64,000 nt of DNA from Lineus longissimus (lineage: Eukaryota; Nemertea; Pilidiophora; Heteronemertea; Lineidae), in contig NC_088318.1 of the NCBI RefSeq assembly GCF_910592395.1, forward strand, positions 9,546,349 to 9,610,348. The letters run 5' to 3'. The notes beneath the pieces were generated by a model. It searched no databases and was not told the origin of the DNA. It saw only the letters and a program-made list of their open reading frames with translations. The translations under genes and the position numbers were made by a program. The stretch's first letter is position 1. The number at the start of each line of letters is the position of its first letter. This document shows positions 54,101 through 56,955 of this stretch, piece by piece.

Positions 54101-56830
54101 TGTAACATGTTTCTTAACCAATTTCAAACTAGCAGATATCTATACGGTGAGCACAATGGCCCCTGGCCTTTTTCAATAAGGTCACAGAGGTCAAATGCCA
54201 CAAATGGCCGTTTGAATGTAACTATGGCATGTTTGAAGCTATGCACGCTGAAGCTATGAACTTGAAACCTGATACACATGACCCACTACATCAGATAACT
54301 TCTGAAGCCAAATTTCAGGCCGATCTAAGTCTTGACTTGGAATATTTCTGCCCCTTTAATATTGAAATATGATCAGAATTCATTTCATTTCTTTGATGTA
54401 CCCGACCAAAATTCCCCATACAGCATTATCCCCAGATCAAAGATGTGTAGGGAAAAACACTACAAAAGGCATGTAAATGTCTAACTACCACGAGGAAACC
54501 ACCTGTATTTACATCACCATTTTCCATTGTCATTCATTTGCTGTTTTCGTTCTTCATCCTCCAAGTTTAGGATTTCAAGTTTAAGCCAAAATGATGGTGC
54601 CTATGGTCAACCCTTAAATACTGGAGATGATACTGAACAATGCTCGCAGGCCTAAATAACAACTAATCTGTTAATTCGCCTGAAACATTACTTGAGACAA
54701 ATATGACATTATCTTCAACCAATGCGGCAATTCCCAAGTTTCTTTATTTCCAACCAGTGCTCAGTCCTTGATCTTCATACGAAAATACACCCTGGCCCTC
54801 GCACCATATCTACCGTGCTCCCATCAACCAGCATGACTCCCATCATCCATGAGCAACAAGCCCCACCCAACCCCTCCGCACCTAGCTAAGCCAGATACTC
54901 CAGAGTTTGGTAAGACTCAACTGACAATTCTAGTCAGCAACTTGTTTTCGATAATATTTTCATGGCAGGTACTCCAAGCAAGGATACATCACATGTTTGT
55001 TATACCTGATTTTAACATACAGGTTTTTGATTTGACCTACTTTTCAAGGTCACAGAGGTCAAATAGTGTAAATTAGCTGTTAGAGTGTGACTATGACTCC
55101 TTTCTTAAAGGGAACTGACACCGCCTAGCCAGTTCGTATGACCTCGTTTTCATTTCCCGCGTATCGGGTGATCAGAACGAGGCATGAATGAAACATGGCG
55201 CCTAGCTGTCAATCATTGAGTGATGTCACTACTATGGAATTTACTACGAAAACTCATGAATGAAAGATCGCATGACTCACGGCTGTTTTCTCGGAGTACA
55301 AGTCGGCCAAATGTTGGGCAACTTCATCATTTGTCTTCAAATTCAACTCCAACGTATTACTTTCCATATCGCCAGCGTCCCACGCGAAATCCATAGCCGC
55401 TGATCGGCTTTTAAGACCTTTTTTGGTCGCCCCATTACGCGAACTTTCGACATGATTCTCAATAATAACAAATTGAACTGCGCATGCTCGGGCACTGGGG
55501 GCGGAGCTAAAAATCTGAACTTGAACAGGAAGTTGGAAGTTTGACTTTCTCGGGCGGTGAAAGTCGAAAAGTTGGCTAAACAGCTGGGCGGTGTCAGTTC
55601 CCTTTAACCGCCAAAGCTATGAACTTGAATTATGGTAACTATGACCCTCTAGGTCAGATATTCTAAAACACCCGAGTGAGAATATTTTATTTTCATGATA
55701 GAATGTATATAACCTCGTTTTCACCACAGAGGTTTGGGCGTGACAATCCTAACCGCTTGGGTTGGAGTAAAATGTGGAAGCATTTCAAAAGCATTTAAAA
55801 CCACATTATTCGATGTTTTAGAATAGAAATTGATATCTCACTTTCAGTATTGATTGTCTCACCCAAACCGTTCGGGCGAAAATATTGTCCAAAACCTCGG
55901 CTACGTCTCGGTTTTGGTCTACACTAGGCTCCACCCTCGCAATTTTTGGTGAGCCAACCAATACCTCCAGTTCGGTATCAATTCCTTAAACCTCCGACAC
56001 GGAATTTCTTGACCGGGCCACCAGGGGGCACAAAGTGCCTTATCTTGCTTATCAGTGACTTATTTTCGATAATATTTTATTGTAGGTTCTCCAAGCAAGG
56101 ATACGTCACATGTTATACTATAGACCTACCTTTCAAGGTTACAGACTTCAAATGGCGTAAATTGGTTGTTAGGCTAGGGCACATTTCTTAACTGCAGTGA
56201 CCATTGATCTAACATTTGGTAAATATGTACGATGTCTAATAATCAGGTGATCCCAGGGACTGAAGTTTGGTTCGATCCGATTCACAGCTTGGCCAAAGGG
56301 GGCCGAATCTCAAAACTTAATTGTGGGTACTTCTAACCACCATACAATATTATACACATGGGTTTTTGAGTTGACCTACTTTTCGAGGTCGCAGAGGTTA
56401 AATGGCATAAAATTTCCAATTTGGCTCTATGCTGTAGCATGTTCTTAACCAGAATGATTTCTTAACTACCAATTATCTAGATGGTGAGTACAATTGCCCC
56501 TGGTCCTTTCATTTTGTGTGAATGGATTGGTCGGCAAACAGTGAAGTATGAATGATGTGAATTCAGCGTATTTCACTTCTAGGTAAATTTTGTTACAGCA
56601 GTTAAACGTTGCCTAGCTGAAATGAAGTCCTTACCCTTTGAAGTATTTCTAACCTATTTATGATCTCTATTTTCAGTGACTTGCTGCAGAATCCTGTGAT
56701 TGTTCCAGTAAAGATGCTCCGTGGCCATGAGGCTACCAAAGATCTTGGCGTGTTAGACTGTATGTTCCACCCCACGCAGCCTTGGCTATTCTCATCAGGA
56801 TCAGACATGACCATTAGACTGTTCACATGA
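401..56830 (+). CDS. BOP1: BOP1 ribosome biogenesis protein, 14 exons, 5' end outside window
   Basis: Exons: 401-550, 884-1063, 4197-4348, 10437-10554, 32255-32581, 32815-32976, 34124-34204, 35617-35819, 37182-37285, 37833-38029, 38412-38486, 46361-46463, 46843-47035, 56677-56830. Lengths sum to 2199 nt, every junction is GT-AG and in phase, giving 732 residues plus stop. Family knowledge: BOP1/Erb1 is a nucleolar scaffold of the PeBoW complex (PES1, BOP1, WDR12) needed for processing of the large-subunit pre-rRNA and 60S assembly. Seen here: acidic Ser/Asp/Glu N terminus (residues 1-110), BOP1NT domain (about 111-390, with [28 protein letters not shown] and [19 protein letters not shown]), and a C-terminal WD40 propeller (391-732, ending TIRLFT). 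The human protein is about 746 residues, so only roughly the first 30 residues, in an upstream exon, are missing. No frameshift or stop: the gene looks functional despite introns of up to 21.7 kb full of transposons. Confidence 0.96.
551..883 (+). other. BOP1 intron
   Basis: Intron between exons 1 and 2 with a poly-C run near 579-591. No gene or recognisable repeat is seen. Confidence 0.7.
884..1063 (+). CDS. BOP1: BOP1 exon 2
   Basis: Acceptor tttttcctcag, donor gaag|gaggtgggt with the exon closing in GAG; 60 codons, phase 0. It ends with [11 protein letters not shown], the conserved acidic motif immediately before the BOP1NT domain. Confidence 0.9.
1064..1675 (+). other. BOP1 intron, unremarkable part
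   Basis: AT-rich intron sequence. The short ORFs have no recognisable domain, and I see no repeat structure. Confidence 0.6.
1676..2520. repeat. Region built from TTTTAG / ACACCAA words in both orientations
   Basis: Words such as GGTTTTAG, TAAAACC, GGTGTTAG and AACACCAACA recur every few tens of bases on both strands, so the whole segment can fold back on itself. It looks like a degenerate satellite or a fold-back element. Exact ends and period are not clear by eye. Confidence 0.5.
2547..2926. mobile_element. 380-bp MITE with TA target duplication
   Basis: Left end GTTCCACCTATTATAAAACC and right end (reverse complement) CTTCCACCTATAAAATCCCC are inverted copies, flanked by TA on both sides (2545-2546, 2927-2928). 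The interior is rich in CCCGTGT/ACACGGG and holds a palindrome around ATCGAGCTCGAT near 2818-2829. Termini and TA suggest a Tc1/mariner or pogo-type non-autonomous element. Confidence 0.65.
2927..4196 (+). repeat. BOP1 intron 2, 3' part
   Basis: No gene is recognised. The stretch from about 3990 to 4170 (CTCCAGAGTCTGGGAGTCTT onward) is a diverged copy of sequence at 44325-44520, so exon 3 lies just behind an old repeat. Confidence 0.5.
4197..4348 (+). CDS. BOP1: BOP1 exon 3 (start of BOP1NT domain)
   Basis: Acceptor caatttcag, donor tattg|gtaagc, 152 nt. Encodes [20 protein letters not shown] and [15 protein letters not shown], hallmark BOP1/Erb1 sequence. The final Trp codon is split 2+1 with exon 4. 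Confidence 0.95.
4843..5700 (+). repeat. Diverged R3 repeat fragment
   Basis: Begins TTTTTGCCTCACCGTAGAGG AGTCTATACAATACCGC, the R3 5' end, then GTCCGTTTGTCAGTCGTCC and tandem core units with AGGTCA half-sites (for example near 5484). No clear 3' terminus is seen. Confidence 0.6.
5998..6378 (-). CDS. Unrecognised 126-residue ORF
   Basis: Starts [21 protein letters not shown] hydrophobic stretch ([14 protein letters not shown], then [16 protein letters not shown]) is followed by a basic patch and [20 protein letters not shown]. The ending AESKLN.I...ISDAL.DG.I.DEEF.LIL resembles, from memory, a C-terminal module seen in repetitive uncharacterised proteins of cnidarians and other invertebrates; this is not verified. 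It is probably a fragment of a mobile-element gene, since the following frame breaks off after DEEFKLIL. I cannot assign a function. Confidence 0.35.
   Translation of the reverse strand: MRAPENFGDRERYLTGTSQKFKRALDAVDGVDSVLLTSSLAIAVIGCHHCRGVQPISAVLGVLGGMGKFIIQRLPHKAKKHCQIVKVAESKLNTIAGHVSDALKDGHIFDEEFKLILGFLHTIYFL
6567..7698 (+). mobile_element. R1 repeat, copy a (Helentron-like, non-autonomous)
   Basis: Begins TTAGCTCACCTCTTAGCAGA (a hairpin GCTCACCTCT..AGAGGTGAGC), then a (GTC)n array, three tandem core units of about 300 bp, and ends GAGGTGAGCACAATGGCCCT GGCCATTTCA, where GAGGTGAGC is the inverted partner of the 5' motif and ATGGCCctGGCCAT is a terminal stem-loop. Nearly identical copies are at 24473, 39035 and 47101. 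Confidence 0.8.
6611..6670. repeat. (GTC)n microsatellite in R1a
   Basis: About 19 GTC units with occasional GTCC interruptions, placed just inside the 5' end of the R1 element. The poly-Arg and poly-Ser reading frames across it are artefacts. Confidence 0.95.
7699..8460. other. No gene recognised
   Basis: Intron 3 sequence between two repeats. A short minus-strand ORF (7949-8230) has no recognisable domain. Bases 8280-8460 are GC-richer and contain GGTGTGCT twice (about 8311 and 8452), perhaps an old MITE. Confidence 0.5.
8472..8540. repeat. Hairpin with 20-bp arms
   Basis: ACTGGCTGCCAACTTTGGCG (8472-8491) and its inverted partner at 8521-8540 differ at one position and enclose a 29-base loop. 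It looks like the end of a fold-back transposon. Confidence 0.75.
8639..9635 (+). mobile_element. hAT-like transposon A, 6-bp target duplication
   Basis: Perfect 16-bp terminal inverted repeats CAGAGCTGCCAACCCC (8639-8654 and 9620-9635), flanked by direct repeats CCGTAG (8633-8638, 9636-9641). Removing the element restores the R3 sequence CACCGTAGGGGAGTC, which supports the boundaries. The 5' subterminal part repeats TACGGA and its complement; the 3' part repeats ACTACTGAA. CAG...CTG ends and a BED-type finger ORF inside point to the hAT superfamily (6-bp duplication type). Confidence 0.85.
8922..9530 (+). pseudogene. Broken BED/TTF-type zinc-finger ORF of a hAT-like element
   Basis: The frame opens [20 protein letters not shown]. 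Near 9000 the similarity moves to another frame ([20 protein letters not shown], then [20 protein letters not shown]), a C..C...GG..D...H finger like those of hAT-type proteins. Later [20 protein letters not shown] and [20 protein letters not shown] return to the first frame. At least two frame changes and a poly-C run (9480-9491) show it is decayed. It is the N-terminal part only; the catalytic domain is absent. Confidence 0.65.
10331..10376. repeat. 46-bp palindromic insertion-like hairpin
   Basis: CATGGGGGTATTATTAAG pairs with an inverted copy ending at 10376 (one mismatch), loop of 10 bases. It has the same ATGGAGGTAT... start as the tiny insertion at 28400-28431. Confidence 0.7.
10437..10554 (+). 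CDS. BOP1: BOP1 exon 4
   Basis: Acceptor accctttgcag, donor gag|gtgagt, 118 nt. Completes the split Trp codon and continues [20 protein letters not shown] to YDPHE. It is followed by the 21.7-kb intron 4. Confidence 0.93.
10734..11568. mobile_element. pogo/Tigger-type MITE with TA duplication
   Basis: Inverted ends CAGTACAACCTCTCTATTGC and CAGTAGAACCTCCCTCAGCG, flanked by TA (10732-10733, 11569-11570). The host R3 repeat continues across the site (gtcatc-TA-tcttgtttcaaaaacagtgg). GTCCGCAATAGAGAGGT and variants recur several times near both ends. No transposase is present. Confidence 0.8.
11207..11282. repeat. 38-bp tandem duplication
   Basis: Two adjacent 38-base units (11207-11244, 11245-11282), starting AATGCC(A/G)CGGCTTAATTAGG, differ at one base. 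They lie inside the pogo-type MITE. Confidence 0.95.
11877..11884 (+). promoter_or_regulatory. TATA box of the Harbinger transposase gene
   Basis: TATAAAAA about 60 bases upstream of the transposase ATG at 11946, with no upstream ATG between. A plausible core promoter on position and sequence only. Confidence 0.5.
11946..14142 (+). CDS. PIF/Harbinger DDE nuclease (HARBI1-like transposase), 2 exons
   Basis: Exons 11946-12262 and 13209-14142 (ag|gtaaga ... tttcag|g); the Arg codon is split 2+1 and the product is 416 residues. The join yields the family motif [18 protein letters not shown]. The DDE nuclease core is complete: GAMDGKH (Asp177), [12 protein letters not shown] (Asp227), GDEAFP (270) and [12 protein letters not shown] (Glu307), then the [11 protein letters not shown] helix. 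Family knowledge: the enzyme cuts at the element ends with help from the partner DNA-binding protein. Start chosen at the first ATG after the TATA box; no stop or frameshift. The single intron houses exons 2 and 3 of the opposite-strand gene. Confidence 0.94.
12326..14445 (-). CDS. MADF-BESS (Myb/SANT-like) DNA-binding protein of the Harbinger, 3 exons
   Basis: Exons on the minus strand: 14445-14286, 13151-12989, 12872-12326; donors GTAAGT and GTACGT, acceptors TTCAAG and TTGCAG, phases agree, 289 residues. The N-terminal MADF domain (about residues 8-90) reads [31 protein letters not shown], then [14 protein letters not shown] across the first splice. A C-terminal BESS motif ([20 protein letters not shown] and following) is present after a basic, acidic-patched linker. 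In PIF/Harbinger elements such a protein binds element ends and brings the nuclease into the nucleus. Its first intron contains the whole second exon of the transposase gene. Intact. Confidence 0.9.
17098..17146. repeat. (CATC)n microsatellite in R2a
   Basis: About 11 CCAT units near the 5' end of the R2 element; a matching array is at 49239-49284. Confidence 0.95.
17922..18874. mobile_element. Mutator-like MITE (E1), 26-bp inverted repeats, 9-bp duplication
   Basis: Perfect 26-bp terminal inverted repeats starting CAAGGAGGATACCGCGGTGA, flanked by 9-bp direct repeats GTTCGCGAT (17913-17921, 18875-18883). Uninterrupted sites occur in other R2 copies (for example near 29970: TGTTCGCGATGACATCGC). 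A 9-bp duplication is characteristic of Mutator-like elements. No transposase ORF. A second, interrupted copy begins at 59188. Confidence 0.88.
18875..19767 (-). other. R2 3' half containing a recurrent short ORF
   Basis: A minus-strand frame beginning MP(Y/F)[15 protein letters not shown] recurs in R2 copies (18790-19131, 29903-30220, 40692-40919, 49982-50299). Ends differ between copies and no domain is recognisable, so it is more likely a by-product of the repeat sequence than a gene. Confidence 0.3.
20506..21186. other. Intron stretch with repeat debris
   Basis: No gene. A fragment at about 20838-21170 (TTTTTAGCTCTCTTTAGTTT, GGGGAGCTTATACGATACCG, then GTCGTCGTCC) resembles a rearranged R1/R3 5' end with core sequence. 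Confidence 0.5.
21187..24227 (+). mobile_element. R2 repeat, copy f (long subfamily)
   Basis: Starts TTAGCTCAGCTGACAAAGTC and ends CCAGCTGAGCGCCAGGCCCT TGGGCCTCTTG. The middle differs from R2a and is shared with 25606-29091 and 50930-51420. It supplies two uninterrupted sites: T-run at 21700-21706 (R3e insertion) and GATCCCATC near 22677 (32-bp insertion). Confidence 0.75.
24473..25604 (+). mobile_element. R1 repeat, copy b
   Basis: Full-length, very close to R1a in every part, including the hairpin start, (GTC)n array at about 24519-24576, three core units and the GGCCctGGCCATTTCA end. R2 copy b begins one base later. Confidence 0.85.
26115..27430 (+). mobile_element. R3 repeat, copy e, inserted between T residues
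   Basis: Starts TTGGCTCACCGTAGGGGAGT, ends AGGTGAGCACAATGGCCCTG GCCATTTCA. The host has CTTTTTTAAGCC at 21699-21710; here CTTT and TTTAAGCC flank the element, so insertion was T|T with no duplication. Three or more core units with CCACCAGGGGGC. Confidence 0.85.
27110..27215 (+). repeat. tRNA-like SINE fragment
   Basis: TGGCCGAAATTG (27113-27124) fits a pol III A box loosely, and GAGTTCAAACCCC (27168-27180) fits a B box, about 50 bases apart, followed by an A/T-rich tail. Suggests a tRNA-derived SINE head joined to the R3 core. Confidence 0.45.
28400..28431. mobile_element. 32-bp insertion made only of inverted repeats
   Basis: Starts ATGGAGGTATAAATAA and folds on itself almost perfectly. 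It is flanked by 9-bp direct repeats GATCCCATC (28391-28399, 28432-28440). The paralogous R2 copy f has a single GATCCCATC at the site. An extreme MITE remnant, probably Mutator-like by duplication length. Confidence 0.85.
29101..30600 (+). mobile_element. R2 repeat, copy c (3' end missing)
   Basis: Starts TTAGCTCAGCTGACCGAAGG and follows the R2a plan (without E1). After CTTTAGACATTTTT at about 30588-30598 it switches, via AGCTCAGCTGACAAAG, into transposase sequence, so its 3' end is replaced. Confidence 0.7.
30611..31804 (+). pseudogene. Tigger/pogo DDE transposase, 5'-truncated, one stop
   Basis: The open frame starts [20 protein letters not shown]; it contains LLGDNLSSH (second catalytic Asp, 30680), [20 protein letters not shown] (third acidic position region) and MKRAWRKIL, the C-terminal part of the DDE_1 domain. 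The N-terminal HTH/CENP-B domains and the first Asp are missing. A basic tail is followed by [12 protein letters not shown], a TAG at 31556-31558, then in the same frame [20 protein letters not shown] to a TAA at 31804, a tail seen in Tigger/jerky-like proteins. Only this stop interrupts 397 codons, so inactivation is recent or by truncation. Confidence 0.82.
31805..32254 (+). other. End of BOP1 intron 4
   Basis: AT-rich. Two short inverted stretches, GGAAGATTGAACCTCTAGGGA (32052-) and its partner near 32099-32119 (TCCCTAAAGGTACAATCTTCC), form a hairpin. No gene. Confidence 0.6.
32255..32581 (+). CDS. BOP1: BOP1 exon 5 (core of BOP1NT domain)
   Basis: Acceptor tttttatctgcag, donor gag|gtagcg, 109 codons in phase 0. 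Carries [28 protein letters not shown] and [15 protein letters not shown], all highly conserved in BOP1. It is the longest exon of the gene. Confidence 0.97.
32815..32976 (+). CDS. BOP1: BOP1 exon 6
   Basis: Acceptor gaacttttcag, donor atgaga|gtaaga, 54 codons. Encodes [20 protein letters not shown] and [15 protein letters not shown], the end of the BOP1NT region. Confidence 0.97.
33330..33944. mobile_element. hAT-like transposon B, 6-bp target duplication
   Basis: The same perfect 16-bp inverted repeats as element A, CAGAGCTGCCAACCCC (33330-33345, 33929-33944), flanked by AATGTG (33324-33329, 33945-33950). 615 bp with no coding capacity; the 5' part is rich in CTCC/GGAG words. Confidence 0.88.
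33945..34123 (+). other. BOP1 intron 6 remainder
   Basis: Ordinary intron leading to the exon 7 acceptor; nothing recognised. Confidence 0.6.
34124..34204 (+). CDS. BOP1: BOP1 exon 7
   Basis: Short 81-nt exon, acceptor ttttgtttcag, donor gcaata|gtaagg, phase 0 on both sides. Encodes [20 protein letters not shown], the conserved linker between the BOP1NT domain and the propeller. Confidence 0.95.
34574..35528. mobile_element. TTAA-flanked transposon with fragmentary ORF
   Basis: Inverted ends GGATAGCTCCTGGAATAAAT (34574- and ending 35528), flanked by TTAAA on both sides (34569-34573, 35529-35533). A TTAA target suits Kolobok or piggyBac; TAA would suit Harbinger, so the superfamily is open. 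A minus-strand ORF (34950-35303) lies within. Confidence 0.75.
34950..35303 (-). pseudogene. Acidic N-terminal fragment of a transposon-borne protein
   Basis: Reads [20 protein letters not shown], then [12 protein letters not shown]. The acidic Ser-rich start followed by a GYQFEP-type motif resembles the N terminus of transposon-associated P2X7-like-domain proteins; this is recalled, not verified. The characteristic C-terminal Cys/His domain is absent, so only a fragment remains. Confidence 0.35.
35617..35819 (+). CDS. BOP1: BOP1 exon 8 (first WD repeat)
   Basis: Acceptor tgatacag, donor cggt|gtaagt, 203 nt. Encodes [35 protein letters not shown] and SIAWNPNP, a canonical WD repeat. A Val codon is split 2+1 with exon 9. 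Confidence 0.97.
35820..37181 (+). other. BOP1 intron 8
   Basis: 1.36 kb. The ORF at 36000-36464 has no recognisable domain. A short tandem copy GAGTGCCATTTCCAAGG occurs at about 36544-36579. Nothing else is recognised. Confidence 0.55.
37182..37285 (+). CDS. BOP1: BOP1 exon 9
   Basis: Acceptor cttcatttcag, donor ttcag|gtaaaa, 104 nt. Encodes [16 protein letters not shown], matching the LLLNP.LGD motif of BOP1. An Ala codon is split 1+2 with exon 10. Confidence 0.93.
37286..37832 (+). other. BOP1 intron 9
   Basis: Ordinary AT-rich intron; no repeat or gene recognised. Confidence 0.6.
37833..38029 (+). CDS. BOP1: BOP1 exon 10
   Basis: Acceptor tcctatcttcag, donor tcacag|gtaatt, 197 nt. Encodes [20 protein letters not shown], then GDYFATL and HQLSKRKSQ, the conserved second blade of the propeller. 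Confidence 0.95.
38208..38264. repeat. Short direct repeat in BOP1 intron 10
   Basis: GGAACTGGTGTTCTGAAATG occurs twice (about 38207 and 38243), 36 bases apart. Confidence 0.85.
38412..38486 (+). CDS. BOP1: BOP1 exon 11
   Basis: 25-codon exon, acceptor tctattttcag, donor gttgct|gtgagt. Encodes [20 protein letters not shown] followed by FFFVA, matching the SPFR.S.G.VQ.V.FHP.RPF motif of BOP1. Confidence 0.95.
38686..38761. repeat. (CCGT)n microsatellite
   Basis: About 19 nearly perfect CCGT units, in the position where other R2 copies carry CATC repeats. Confidence 0.96.
39035..40177 (+). mobile_element. R1 repeat, copy c, inserted between T residues in R2d
   Basis: Full-length R1, (GTC)n at about 39080-39148. 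The host junctions CTGCCTTT | element | TAATTATTTC join to CTGCCTTTTAATTATTTC, exactly the sequence of R2 copies a and c (29451-29468). No target duplication. Confidence 0.9.
41880..42496 (+). mobile_element. R4 repeat (Helentron-like architecture)
   Basis: Starts TTAGTCTCCGCCATCGGCTG (hairpin GTCTC..GAGAC) and ends GGCGGAGACTCCAGAGTCTG CTAAGACTCAACTGACAATTCTAG. GTCTCCGCC/GGCGGAGAC are inverted partners, followed by GAGTCTgctaAGACTC as stem-loop. The start of another copy is at 59152; ends of others are near 44340 and 54920. Confidence 0.75.
42497..43080. repeat. Repeat debris including an R2-type 3' end
   Basis: No gene. GGCCgaaaGGCC hairpin at about 42857; an R2-like 3' terminus CAGCTGAGCGCCAGGCCCAT GGGCCGCTTG ends near 43007. 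Confidence 0.55.
43110..43200 (+). repeat. tRNA-like SINE fragment
   Basis: TGGCCTTGTGAA (about 43118) and GCGTTTGAATCCCGC (43160-43174) fit A and B boxes about 43 bases apart, followed by a T/A-rich tail. Not a complete tRNA: no acceptor stem was found. Confidence 0.45.
43358..44159. mobile_element. hAT-like transposon C, 6-bp target duplication
   Basis: Inverted ends CAGGCCTGCCAAC and CATACCTGCCAAC, flanked by GTTACA (43352-43357, 44160-44165). The 5' subterminal part repeats TACGATTT five or more times; the 3' part repeats AATACT. No intact ORF (short [16 protein letters not shown] stretch at 43691). Confidence 0.82.
44784..45673. mobile_element. hAT-like transposon D, 6-bp target duplication
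   Basis: Inverted ends CAGGGCTTCGCACCC and CAGGGCTGCTCACCC, flanked by GACTTT (44778-44783, 45674-45679). The 5' part repeats TACG words (TACGTAATT, TACGCA); the 3' part repeats AATACTCA. The ORF at 44951-45331 has no recognisable domain. Confidence 0.82.
45791..46035. mobile_element. piggyBac-like MITE, TTAA duplication
   Basis: Inverted ends CCCTTAGCCTAC and CCCTTTGCCTAC, flanked by TTAA (45787-45790, 46036-46039); 245 bp. CCCTT ends at TTAA are typical of piggyBac derivatives. Confidence 0.8.
46361..46463 (+). CDS. BOP1: BOP1 exon 12
   Basis: Acceptor tttttttccag, donor ggag|gtatgt, 103 nt. Encodes [20 protein letters not shown], the near-invariant [19 protein letters not shown] segment. 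A Gly codon is split 1+2. Confidence 0.97.
46843..47035 (+). CDS. BOP1: BOP1 exon 13
   Basis: Acceptor tctaatttcag, donor tacaa|gtaagt, 193 nt. Encodes [20 protein letters not shown], then [20 protein letters not shown]. An Asn codon is split 2+1 with the last exon. Confidence 0.97.
47101..48677 (+). mobile_element. R1 repeat, copy d (rearranged core)
   Basis: Starts GCTCACCTCTTAGCAGAGGT and ends ...GGCCCTGGCCATTTCA. Compared with R1a an extra segment at about 47447-47880, with ATGGCCGCCAGGCAGCCATC, replaces part of the first core unit, showing exchange of core units between families. The GTC array is short. Confidence 0.8.
48678..49180. other. Intron stretch without gene
   Basis: No gene. 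ATGGACTATCGCAAAA occurs twice (about 48864 and 49121) in similar surroundings, indicating a local duplication. GATGGAGGTATTATAAAG at 49088 resembles the ATGGAGGTAT hairpin elements. Confidence 0.55.
49181..50882 (+). mobile_element. R2 repeat, copy e (no nested insert)
   Basis: Full-length: TTAGCTCAGCTGACTAAGTC start, (CATC)n at 49239-49284, GGGCCTCTTG end. The E1 site is empty (TGTTCGCGATGACATCGCC, about 50047). A 1.7-kb reference copy for the family. Confidence 0.88.
50883..52310. repeat. Repeat mosaic: R2 middle, R3 starts, piggyBac-like end
   Basis: 50930-51420 matches the middle of R2 copies f and b. R3 5' ends start at about 51542 and 52079. At 51770 CCCTTTAGGTG follows TTAA and the word TACGTCC recurs three times (about 51799, 51843, 51911), suggesting one end of a piggyBac-like element whose other end I did not find. 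Confidence 0.5.
52390..53100. repeat. Tandem array with about 145-bp period
   Basis: ACAGACTTCAAACTTTTGTG starts recur near 52538, 52681 and 52829, with weaker units on both sides. Each unit ends with AATCCAATATGGCC and a GCCGCCATC-like motif. At least four to five units. Confidence 0.8.
53216..53640 (+). repeat. R5 repeat
   Basis: Starts ATGCCCCAGCTCAACGAAGT TGAGGTGGGGCAT (hairpin), has two units with AAATTCAATATGGCCA, and ends GACAGGCCTGTGGACACTGG ... GGGGCATACATTG. The same 3' end occurs at 90-150. Confidence 0.65.
53641..54185 (+). repeat. R3 core and 3' end
   Basis: Core units with GGTCACAGAGGTCAAATGGC (53680-) and CTTGGCCACCAG, ending CTATACGGTGAGCACAATGG CCCCTGGCC near 54174, the R3 3' terminus. 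Confidence 0.65.
54186..55104. other. Intron with repeat fragments
   Basis: No gene. An R4-like 3' end (CTCCAGAGTTTGGTAAGACT CAACTGACAATTCTAG) lies near 54898-54934, followed by R3-type core with AAGGTCACAGAGGTCA at about 55045. Confidence 0.55.
55109..55603. mobile_element. TTAA-flanked MITE
   Basis: Inverted ends AGGGAACTGACACCGCC (with a one-base difference just beyond), flanked by TTAA (55105-55108, 55604-55607). Removal restores TTTCTTAACCGCCAAAGCTA, the usual R3 core sequence. 495 bp, no ORF. Confidence 0.88.
55604..56510 (+). repeat. R3-type core and 3' end
   Basis: Diverged core units (CCACCAGGGGGCACAAAGTG at about 56020) ending AGATGGTGAGTACAATTGCC CCTGGTCCTTTCA near 56510, a degenerate R3 3' end shortly before the last BOP1 exon. 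Confidence 0.55.
56677..56830 (+). CDS. BOP1: BOP1 exon 14 (last coding exon)
   Basis: Acceptor ctctattttcag. Completes the split Asn (NDLLQNP) and encodes [19 protein letters not shown], then [20 protein letters not shown] and T-stop (tga 56828-56830). It is separated from exon 13 by a 9.6-kb repeat-filled intron. Confidence 0.97.
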
Positions 56831-56850
56831 TTTAGGCATTTAGGCTGTAG

Positions 56851-56955
56851 TTCCACCCTGCACACCCTTGGTTATTCTCATCAGGATCGGACATGACCAT
56901 CAGGTTGTTCATTTGGTGGAACCAAGATTTGAGAGCGTACCATGTACCGGTATAA
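56851..56955 (+). other. Tandem partial copy of the BOP1 last exon
   Basis: Directly behind the BOP1 stop, 56851-56910 repeats the end of exon 14 in an open frame: [20 protein letters not shown], then IWWNQDLRAYHVPV and a stop at 56953-56955. Over the last 14 shared codons five bases differ and all five are synonymous. It is preceded by an AG (gctgtag) but a poor pyrimidine tract. It may be an alternative 3' exon, a relic of a duplicated gene end, or part of the 3' UTR. Confidence 0.8.
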
